In this document: piece by piece, positions 1 through 4,998 of the stretch | How the letters are laid out: each line of letters begins with the position of its first letter | How positions within the stretch are numbered: position 1 is the stretch's first letter | Source of the DNA: an uncultured Bacillota bacterium | Lineage (GTDB): Bacteria > Bacillota > Clostridia > Peptostreptococcales > Anaerovoracaceae | Reading direction: 5' to 3' | NCBI GenBank assembly: GCA_946408315.1 | Contig: CAMJRV010000151.1 | Coordinates: forward strand, 1-6,277 | Length of the DNA: 6,277 nucleotides | Made by a program: the position numbers and the translations under genes | Notes under the pieces: model-generated | What the model was told of the DNA's origin: nothing | Database searches by the model: none | Seen by the model: the letters and a program-made list of their open reading frames with translations, nothing else

Positions 1-121
1 CGGGCAGTGGGATTCTCAGAGGGAGACCTGAAACTTTGTACCGAGCTGATGCGAAGCCTTGCGAAGCATACAAGCGAGGGAGGCTCCCGAGAGAATCCCA
101 CTGCCCGGCTTCCCTGTGAAT
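1..121. repeat. Structured palindromic repeat, copy 1 (left part cut by window edge)
   Basis: The core at 1-107 starts and ends with a perfect 17-bp inverted repeat (arms 1-17 and 91-107). Inside it lie further nested stems: GGGAG (21-25) with CTCCC (84-88), TTGTA (36-40) with TACAA (69-73), and an apical hairpin at 51-62 (GCGA/TTGC with one G-T pair). The 107-nt core aligns without gaps to copy 2, with about 22 mismatches by hand count. Similarity resumes at 115-121 (TGTGAAT against TGCGAAT), where copy 2 has the 3' arm of an outer stem; the matching 5' arm would lie left of the window. It ends 8 bp from the vanW-like stop codon, so its reverse complement would be in that gene's 3' UTR. It could be a structured RNA element, a REP/ERIC-like repeat or a MITE. 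I do not recognise a named family, and no ORF in it looks real. Confidence 0.85.
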
Positions 122-129
122 CGGTGCAC

Positions 130-969
130 TCAGCCTTCCCCTCCATCGGACAAAAACGGCGAATACATCATTAAAGCGTGGTTCTCCGTCACATATTCTT
201 CGTCGAGATACTCCCCGTCCCGCAAAAACCTTTTTCGGTAAATTTCGTTATGCCTGCTGAAGCCGCCCCAGTATTCCGTTTTAAAAAGATGGTTCTTCTC
301 GATGATCTCATATCGAAACGGGACAGGTCCGCTTGTCAGCCATTTCCCTTCCAGATATGTCTCCCCGACTTTCAGATCGAGCTGAAAATCCAGGTCCGTA
401 TCATTTCTGATCATCAGGTCCCGATAGGGATAGAAGCACGTCGCTCCGCTGCCGAAGGGCTGCGTCCGGTTGGAATCCGGGAAAACATCATAGGAGTGAC
501 GGTATCGTTCCACGACGGTAAGGGGCGTGTGGAGGGAAAGCCAGTAAAGCAGATTGGACAGCTGGCACAGACCTCCTCCCATTCCCATGTGATACGTGCC
601 GCAGAACAAGACCATCCCGGGGACATAGCCTTTCCTTTTGTTCGGTTTGCCGATCAGCTTCCAGTAGCTGAAAGTCTCGCCGGGTTTCAGGACCAGCCCG
701 TCCATACGGCTGACAGCCAGCTTCAGGTTGATAATCTTGTTGATCTGATATTGGATATCTACGTCTCTCAGCTCTCTCTTTAAAGGCGTCTCATGAGAAA
801 AGCACTCATAGGGGAGACGCCCAGCAGAGCGCGCCCTGGCAAATCGAAATTTGCCGGAATGCCATAAGATATAGCGCGACGCGGTATAGTATGCTTTTCC
901 GGCCATCAGCCTCAGCCTTCCCCTGTTGACAGGCCGCAAACTATCATAAGCAGTATATCTCCGATCCAT
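130..969 (-). CDS. VanW family protein
   Basis: This 279-residue protein matches the VanW family over residues about 79-195. Visible motifs are N..LA.SRMDGLVLKPGETFSYW (81-103), a GY.PG segment (114-118), the glycine-rich GMGGGLCQLSN (129-139), the ERYRHSYDVFPD stretch (154-165) and FYPYRDLMIRN (179-189). VanW was named from VanB-type glycopeptide resistance clusters; its biochemical function is not established. The length is close to that of classical VanW (about 275 aa), so the gene appears complete. I see no signal peptide, membrane segment or extra peptidoglycan-binding domain, so the product may be cytoplasmic. The ATG (complement of 967-969) is chosen because AAGGAGG sits 6 nt upstream of it (complement of 976-982); the TGA stop is at 130-132. 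No vanH, ligase, vanX, vanY or vanR/S gene accompanies it, so a resistance role should not be assumed. The gene is monocistronic in this window and bracketed by two direct copies of a structured repeat. Confidence 0.9.
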   Translation of the reverse strand: MDRRYTAYDSLRPVNRGRLRLMAGKAYYTASRYILWHSGKFRFARARSAGRLPYECFSHETPLKRELRDVDIQYQINKIINLKLAVSRMDGLVLKPGETFSYWKLIGKPNKRKGYVPGMVLFCGTYHMGMGGGLCQLSNLLYWLSLHTPLTVVERYRHSYDVFPDSNRTQPFGSGATCFYPYRDLMIRNDTDLDFQLDLKVGETYLEGKWLTSGPVPFRYEIIEKNHLFKTEYWGGFSRHNEIYRKRFLRDGEYLDEEYVTENHALMMYSPFLSDGGEG

Positions 970-975
970 GTTCCC

Positions 976-982
976 CCTCCTT
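976..982 (-). promoter_or_regulatory. Strong ribosome binding site of the vanW-like gene
   Basis: On the minus strand AAGGAGG lies 6 nt before the ATG at 969. This near-perfect Shine-Dalgarno match fixes the start codon. Confidence 0.8.
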
Positions 983-1031
983 CATAGACGTAAAAATTCC
1001 GCTAATCGATTTAATTTCAATTAATGCGTTC

Positions 1032-1061
1032 ATTATATCATGTCCTCCAAATCTTTGTCAC
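1032..1061 (-). promoter_or_regulatory. Predicted sigma-A-type promoter of the vanW-like gene
   Basis: Read on the minus strand there is a -35 GTGACA (complement of 1056-1061; 5 of 6 to TTGACA), an 18-nt spacer, then TGA followed by the consensus -10 TATAAT (complement of 1032-1037), an extended -10. Transcription would start near 1025, giving a leader of about 55 nt before the ATG at 969. The -35 touches the outermost base of repeat copy 2 (1061), so the repeat lies immediately upstream of this promoter. Confidence 0.65.
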
Positions 1062-1204
1062 TATTCACATCCAATCGCGCCGGACTGTGGTATTCTCCAA
1101 GGGAGACCTGAAACCTTGTACCGAGCTGAGCGGAGCTTCTGCGGAGCATGCAAGCGAGGGAGACTCCCGGGAGAACACCACCGTCCGGCGTTAGATGCGA
1201 ATAG
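1061..1204. repeat. Structured palindromic repeat, copy 2 (complete, about 144 bp)
   Basis: The complete copy is bounded by an outer inverted repeat. CTATTC (1061-1066) pairs with GAATAG (1199-1204), and pairing continues inward to 1074 and 1191 with two mismatches. A 3-nt bulge follows (1075-1077), then an uninterrupted 8-bp stem, 1078-1085 with 1183-1190. The core at 1081-1187 is homologous to 1-107. Its 17-bp terminal stem has two mismatches. Nested stems correspond to those of copy 1: 1101-1105 with 1164-1168, 1116-1120 with 1149-1153 (one G-T pair), and an apical hairpin at 1130-1142. It has the same orientation as copy 1 and sits between two divergent promoters. There is no internal transposase and no convincing ORF. 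Candidate interpretations are a structured non-coding RNA, a dispersed palindromic repeat or a non-autonomous mobile element. Confidence 0.88.
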
Positions 1205-1230
1205 AGCCAGATTTCAATCATGATATTTTA

Positions 1231-1261
1231 TTTCCATTTCCGACGACGTCAATGCTATAAT
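1231..1261 (+). promoter_or_regulatory. Predicted promoter of the SDR gene pair
   Basis: TATAAT at 1256-1261 is preceded by TGC (1253-1255), a consensus extended -10 element. The -35 region is weak (TTCCAT at 1232-1237, spacer 18), which is tolerated by extended -10 promoters. Transcription would begin near 1268, 42 nt before the ATG at 1310. This supports the 1310 start and rules against the upstream in-frame ATG at 1220, which would not be on the transcript. Confidence 0.6.
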
Positions 1262-1297
1262 ATGGTAAAAGCAAAAGTTTTGCGGCATCAGCCATTT

Positions 1298-1305
1298 GGG
1301 AGGAG
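1298..1305 (+). promoter_or_regulatory. Ribosome binding site deciding the first SDR start
   Basis: GGGAGGAG ends 4 nt before the ATG at 1310. The spacing is slightly short, but the Shine-Dalgarno match is strong, and no comparable site precedes the alternative ATG at 1220. Confidence 0.7.
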
Positions 1306-1309
1306 TTTT

Positions 1310-2107
1310 ATGGACCGTTTTATTCATTTTGAAAATCAAGTATGTCTCATCACAGGCGCGGGAAGCGAAACGGGAATCGGCTTCTGTACGGCAAAGATTT
1401 TGGCCCGGCTGGGCGGAAGGATCGCCCTCATCTCCACCACAGACCGGATTCATGATCGGGCGGAAGAGCTCCGGGCACTCGGCGCGGAAGCAAAGGGCTA
1501 TGTGGCCGATTTGATGGACAGGACCCAGGTATCTCAGGTCATCGATCAGGTCATAGCGGACTTCGGCGCCATCGACGTCCTCGTCAATAACGCAGGCATG
1601 GCTCAGATCGGAGAACCCGAGGACTTTACGGAGTTTGCCGATTTGACCTTCGAAAGCTGGGACACCTCTATCGACCGAAATCTTACCTTGTGCTTCAACG
1701 TTACGAGAAAAGTGCTGCCCTTTATGAAAACACAAAGATACGGAAGGATCGTAAACGTCTCTTCCGTTACAGGTCCAGTCGTCAGCAACCCCGGAGAAGC
1801 CGCCTACAGCGCTGCAAAGGCTGCCGTCATCGGCATGAGCCGGGCGATCGCCATCGAGGCGGCAAAGGACCACATCATGATCAACAACGTCTTGCCGGGC
1901 TGGATCGCCACCGCGTCTCAGACGGAAAGCGAAGCCGCAGGCGGGCAGAATACGCCGGCAGGCCGCGGAGGCTCTCCCGAAGAGGTAGCCAACATGATCG
2001 TATTCCTTGCCTCCAAGGAAGCTTCCTATATCACGGGACAGGCCTTCATCGTGGACGGAGGAAATACGATCCAGGAATACAAAGGACCTTCGGAGCTGTA
2101 CTATTGA
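1310..2107 (+). CDS. SDR family NAD(P)-dependent oxidoreductase (FabG-like), first of pair
   Basis: This 265-residue protein is a classical short-chain dehydrogenase/reductase. Visible elements are a Rossmann cofactor motif TGAGSETGIG (15-24), NNAG (93-96), N124, S152 in VNVSSVTG, and the catalytic YSAAK (Y166, K170). The C-terminal signature is FLASKEASYITGQ...VDGG (232-251). The residue after the second beta strand is not acidic (IALISTTDR, 38-46), which suggests NADP(H), though weakly. The glycine motif is two residues longer than the usual TGxxxGIG. The family oxidises alcohols or reduces ketones. FabG-type 3-oxoacyl-ACP reductase is possible, but no other fatty-acid genes are nearby, so the substrate is unknown. 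The start is set by the ribosome binding site at 1298-1305 and by similarity beginning at once. An in-frame extension back to 1220 is arginine-rich and unlike the family. It is probably co-transcribed with the SDR 72 bp downstream. Confidence 0.92.
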   Translation: MDRFIHFENQVCLITGAGSETGIGFCTAKILARLGGRIALISTTDRIHDRAEELRALGAEAKGYVADLMDRTQVSQVIDQVIADFGAIDVLVNNAGMAQIGEPEDFTEFADLTFESWDTSIDRNLTLCFNVTRKVLPFMKTQRYGRIVNVSSVTGPVVSNPGEAAYSAAKAAVIGMSRAIAIEAAKDHIMINNVLPGWIATASQTESEAAGGQNTPAGRGGSPEEVANMIVFLASKEASYITGQAFIVDGGNTIQEYKGPSELYY

Positions 2108-2108
2108 T

Positions 2109-2121
2109 CGATCGGCGATCG
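2109..2121. repeat. Small hairpin just after the first SDR stop
   Basis: CGATC (2109-2113) and GATCG (2117-2121) form a 5-bp stem with a GGC loop, starting 1 nt after the TGA. There is no T-run after it, so it does not look like an intrinsic terminator. It could stabilise a message end or mean nothing. Confidence 0.4.
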
Positions 2122-2163
2122 GAATACTTTGTTAAAATGAATCGGAATACTTTGTTAAGATGA
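2118..2163 (+). repeat. Tandem 23-bp direct duplication between the two SDR genes
   Basis: Two abutting 23-bp units (2118-2140 and 2141-2163) differ at a single base (A2136 against G2159). Each begins ATCGGAATAC and ends in GATGA or AATGA. The second unit runs directly into the AGAGGAG ribosome binding site of the next gene. Near identity and perfect adjacency point to a recent local duplication. No operator or promoter function can be read from it. Confidence 0.85.
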
Positions 2164-2179
2164 GAGGAGTAAAACAGAT

Positions 2180-2959
2180 ATGGAGTTCTTTTCACTGAAG
2201 GATAAAGTCGCCGTCGTCACTGGCGCAGGGTCCGGCCTTGGCCTGGCAACCGCGGTAAGATTTTCTCAGGCCGGAGCAAAGGTCGTCATGGCCGACATTA
2301 ACGACGCTTCGGAACTGGCAGAAAAAAACGGCTGCCGTTTTATCAGGGCAGACGTTACGAAAGAAACGGACGTGGAGTCGCTGTTAAAGCAGACTTACGA
2401 CACGTTGGGAAAGATCGATATTATGGTGAATAACGCAGGGATCATCCTGCCGGAACAGCTTCTTGCCGACGCTGTGCTCGAGGATTTCAAAAAGCTGTAT
2501 GAAGTCAATGTATTCGGCGTTGTCAACGGGCTGAAGTACGCCCCAAGGTATATGAACGACGGCGGCGCAATCTTGAATACCGCCTCCAATTCGGCCAACG
2601 GAGACTATGCCGGCTACGGCGCCTACATCTCTTCCAAATGCGCCGTCGTAGGGCTTACGAAGGCGGCCGCCATCGAGCTGGCTCCCAGAAACATCCGGGT
2701 AAACTGCATCTGCCCCAATACGATCAACACGCCCATGGCCTACGCCGAGGGCTGTGAAACGGAGCTCCAGGTCATGTCCATCACAACCCCTCTGGGCAGG
2801 ATGTGCAAGGCGGAAGAAGCAGCCGCCCTGTACCATTTCCTCGCTTCGGACGACTGCAAATACATTACCGGCGAGGATATCTACATCGATGGAGGGCTGA
2901 AGGCAGGCCCCAGCATCCAGATGATCGAGCACCTCATCTCGAAACCAGCAGCTTTTTGA
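2180..2959 (+). CDS. SDR family NAD-dependent oxidoreductase, second of pair
   Basis: This 259-residue classical short-chain dehydrogenase/reductase carries the cofactor motif TGAGSGLG (14-21), an aspartate ending the second beta strand (VVMADIN, D39; typical of NAD(H) preference), NNAG (84-87), N110, S136 in NTASNSAN, and the catalytic YISSK (Y149, K153). The C-terminal part has INTPM (182-186) and YITGEDIYIDGG (228-239). The ATG follows AGAGGAG (2163-2169) by 10 nt. It lies 72 bp behind the first SDR on the same strand, so the two are probably one transcript. They are clearly different paralogues, with different cofactor-binding residues and tails, so they may catalyse successive or opposing redox steps. 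The substrate is unknown; a hydroxysteroid, cyclic alcohol or sugar alcohol would all fit. The last 26 bp overlap the 3' end of the convergent VWA gene. Confidence 0.93.
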   Translation: MEFFSLKDKVAVVTGAGSGLGLATAVRFSQAGAKVVMADINDASELAEKNGCRFIRADVTKETDVESLLKQTYDTLGKIDIMVNNAGIILPEQLLADAVLEDFKKLYEVNVFGVVNGLKYAPRYMNDGGAILNTASNSANGDYAGYGAYISSKCAVVGLTKAAAIELAPRNIRVNCICPNTINTPMAYAEGCETELQVMSITTPLGRMCKAEEAAALYHFLASDDCKYITGEDIYIDGGLKAGPSIQMIEHLISKPAAF

Positions 2960-4130
2960 TACCCGCTTCCAGACCGTCCAGGGTCAGCTCATACATGGGA
3001 AACAGCTCTTTGATCGCCTGCAGGGTCCTGTACCCATAGGTGTAATCCCATTCTCTCTCCGGAATCGGATTGAGCCAGATGTGCTTCGGATATTTGCTCT
3101 TGAAGCGCTTCAGCCAGTCGATTCCGGGGATTTCGTTATACAGCCCCACATAGCAGTTTCCGCCCTTGCTCATGAGCTCGGAAGGAGCCATGGACGCGTC
3201 CCCGACGAAGATGACCTTATATTCGCTGCTGAGGTTGGAAAGAACCCATTCCGTGTTGATCCATTCCCCCCTCCTGCAATGAGGCGTCGTATACAGGTGC
3301 TCATAAATACAGTTATGAAAATAATAGACCTTCAGATCCTTGAAATGGTTCGACTTGCTCACCGCTTGAAAGAGCTGGCTGCAAAGATTGCTGTAGGGCA
3401 TCATGGAACCGTCGGAGTCGAAGAGCAGCAGAAGCTTCACCGTATTCTTCCTCGGACGCTCCCAGACCAGCCTGAGGCTTCCCGCATTCTCACAGGTCTC
3501 ATCGATGGTCCCATCGATATCCAGCTCCGTCTTGGCGCCGTCCAGCCTGGAAGAGTACTGGCGCAGCTTTCGGAAGGCCATCTGAAACTGGCGGATGTCC
3601 AGGATATTGTCTTGCCTGAAATCCTTGAAGTTCCGCTCCCCGGCTACCTGCACCGCATTCTTGTGACGGCCTTCGCCGCCTACGCGGATTCCTCTCTCAT
3701 GATATCCGTTGTACCCCATGGTAGAGGTTCCTCCGGTACCGATCCAGTAGTTTCCGCCGTCGTGCTTCTCCTTCTGTTCCTCGATCCGTTCCCGCAGCCG
3801 TTTCTGCAATTCTTCCAGCTCCAGAACGAAATCGTCCAGCATGGTCCTGTCGTTGATATCCCTTGTCTTGACATCCTGACTGAGCCATTTCCAGATCTCC
3901 TCGGGAATGTCTTCGGGGGTAACGATCCCCTGAAAATATTCGGCAAAGGCCAGGTCAAACTTATCGTAATCCGTCTCGCTCTTCACCAGGATACTCCTGC
4001 ACAAATGGTAAAAGCCAAGAAGGCTTGCCTTGCAAAGCCCCTTATCCAGAGCTTCGATCAAAGCGAGCCACTCGTTCAGCGAAACATTCAGGCCTCTTGC
4101 CCTCAATAAATAAAAAAACGATAGAAACAT
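2934..4130 (-). CDS. CoxE-like VWA domain-containing protein
   Basis: This 398-residue protein belongs to the VWA proteins paired with MoxR AAA+ ATPases (CoxE-like). The N-terminal about 85 residues are the helical CoxE-like region. A charged, probably helical or coiled-coil segment follows (99-123). Next is a conserved stretch with GTGGTSTMGYNGY (131-143), IRVGGE (148-153), VAGERNFKDFRQDN (162-175) and a TELDIDGTIDETCENAG block (201-217). The C-terminal half is the VWA fold: LLLLFDSDGSM (233-243), YYFHN (269-273), VGDASMAP (309-316) and FPMYELTLDGLE (377-388). The metal site reads D238-x-D240-x-S242 in place of canonical DxSxS. No signal peptide is seen, so it is probably cytoplasmic. The ATG lies 1 nt after the AAA+ gene's TAA with only a weak Shine-Dalgarno, which suggests translational coupling. 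Its TGA (2934-2936) lies inside the 3' end of the convergent SDR gene. The client protein is unknown. Confidence 0.9.
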   Translation of the reverse strand: MFLSFFYLLRARGLNVSLNEWLALIEALDKGLCKASLLGFYHLCRSILVKSETDYDKFDLAFAEYFQGIVTPEDIPEEIWKWLSQDVKTRDINDRTMLDDFVLELEELQKRLRERIEEQKEKHDGGNYWIGTGGTSTMGYNGYHERGIRVGGEGRHKNAVQVAGERNFKDFRQDNILDIRQFQMAFRKLRQYSSRLDGAKTELDIDGTIDETCENAGSLRLVWERPRKNTVKLLLLFDSDGSMMPYSNLCSQLFQAVSKSNHFKDLKVYYFHNCIYEHLYTTPHCRRGEWINTEWVLSNLSSEYKVIFVGDASMAPSELMSKGGNCYVGLYNEIPGIDWLKRFKSKYPKHIWLNPIPEREWDYTYGYRTLQAIKELFPMYELTLDGLEAGIKKLLVSR

Positions 4131-4131
4131 A

Positions 4132-4980
4132 TTACAACCATCTTTTTAGGGAGTAACCCTTTTGCTTAATCTCGTACATGGCGTCGATATCCTGGTTCTT
4201 TTTCAGAAGAACGCCTGCAAACGGAATTTCCGACTTGATCCTGTCGATGGAAATCCCGCTGATCATCAGCGCCTGGAGCCAGTCGAGGAGTTCCGAGGTG
4301 CTCGGCTTTTTCTGGATCTCCTTCAGGTCCCTGATCCAGTAGAACGCCTCCATGGCCTGACCCAGAAGCTTTTCCTCAATATCGCCGTAATGAACTCTTA
4401 CGATCTCTTCCATCTTGGAAGCGTCCGGAAATTCGATATAATGGAAGATACACCTTCTCAGAAACGCGTCGGGAAGCTCCTTTTCCGCGTTGGAGGTGAT
4501 GATCACGATGGGCCTGTGCTTCGTGCGGACCGTCTCCTTCGTTTCGTTGATATAGAATTCCATTTTATCCAGTTCCCAGAGCAGATCGTTGGGAAATTCC
4601 AGGTCCGCCTTGTCGATCTCATCGATCAGAAGCACGGCCTGATCCTCGGAAGTAAACGATTCTCCCAGCCTTCCCAGTTTGATATACTTCTTGATATCGG
4701 AGACGTCGCCTTCGCCGAACTGGCTGTCATACAGCCTCTGGACCGTATCGTAGACATAAAGCCCCTCCTGGGCCTTTGTCGTGGATTTGATGTTCCATAT
4801 GATCAGATTCTTGGAAAGCGCCTTGGAAATAGACTCTGCCAGCATGGTTTTTCCCGTTCCCGGCTCTCCCTTGATCAGCAGCGGCTTCTGAAGCGCGATG
4901 GCCACGTTAACCGCGTGCATCAGCTCGTCTGAAACGACGTAGTCGCTGCTCCCCATAAATTGATTCATCTTATTTGACAT
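4132..4980 (-). CDS. MoxR-type AAA+ ATPase
   Basis: This 282-residue single-domain AAA+ ATPase has Walker A GEPGTGKT (38-45), Walker B VLLIDEID (116-123), sensor 1 ITSN (161-164), an arginine-finger region LPDAFLRRC (169-177), and a conserved STSELLDWLQAL segment (227-238) in the helical lid where sensor 2 lies. This is the MoxR branch, whose members act as ATP-driven chaperones with VWA partners (CoxD/CoxE is the best-known example). Such partners are typically adjacent, and here the VWA gene follows after 1 nt. The ATG at 4980 is preceded by GGAG (complement of 4989-4992) at 8-nt spacing; a second ATG four codons in has no better site. The stop of the upstream amidase gene is only 18 bp away, so the three genes are very likely co-transcribed. 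There is no signal peptide, so it is cytoplasmic. All catalytic motifs are intact. Confidence 0.94.
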   Translation of the reverse strand: MSNKMNQFMGSSDYVVSDELMHAVNVAIALQKPLLIKGEPGTGKTMLAESISKALSKNLIIWNIKSTTKAQEGLYVYDTVQRLYDSQFGEGDVSDIKKYIKLGRLGESFTSEDQAVLLIDEIDKADLEFPNDLLWELDKMEFYINETKETVRTKHRPIVIITSNAEKELPDAFLRRCIFHYIEFPDASKMEEIVRVHYGDIEEKLLGQAMEAFYWIRDLKEIQKKPSTSELLDWLQALMISGISIDRIKSEIPFAGVLLKKNQDIDAMYEIKQKGYSLKRWL

Positions 4981-4988
4981 TCCTGTAT

Positions 4989-4992
4989 CTCC
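4989..4992 (-). promoter_or_regulatory. Ribosome binding site of the MoxR gene inside an 18-bp gap
   Basis: GGAG on the minus strand lies 8 nt before the ATG at 4980, within the short spacer after the amidase stop. No promoter or terminator fits in this gap, which supports one transcript. Confidence 0.55.
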
Positions 4993-4998
4993 GTTTCT

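Noticed and set aside
59..241. Short plus-strand ORF crossing repeat copy 1 into the vanW-like gene
   Set aside because: It crosses the palindromic repeat and the antisense of a conserved coding region, with no recognisable protein features.
130..969. Vancomycin-resistance cluster
   Set aside because: Only the VanW-like protein is present; no vanH, D-Ala-D-Lac ligase, vanX, vanY or two-component genes are seen.
1..1204. CRISPR array
   Set aside because: There are only two copies about 1 kb apart with a gene between them, and each is over 100 bp with internal structure; there are no regular spacers.
1033..1221. 62-codon minus-strand ORF across repeat copy 2
   Set aside because: It is simply the open frame through the structured repeat; copy 1 does not preserve it as a protein, while it does preserve base pairing.
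1220..1309. N-terminal extension of the first SDR from an ATG at 1220
   Set aside because: It lies partly upstream of the best promoter start (near 1268), has no ribosome binding site, and is arginine-rich and unlike SDR proteins. The ATG at 1310 has GGGAGGAG before it and SDR similarity starts there.
2894..2910. Hairpin (GGGC/GCCC) near the end of the second SDR as a terminator
   Set aside because: The stem is only 4 bp, it lies inside coding sequence, and no T-run follows.
1310..2959. Bile-acid hydroxysteroid dehydrogenase pair
   Set aside because: Both proteins are generic classical SDRs; nothing visible in sequence or neighbours specifies a steroid substrate.
3081..4109. Long plus-strand ORF of 342 codons antisense to the VWA gene
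   Set aside because: It is a shadow: the minus-strand frame carries the conserved CoxE-like/VWA motifs. The same holds for the long ORFs at 178-783, 4162-4932 and 5560-6174.
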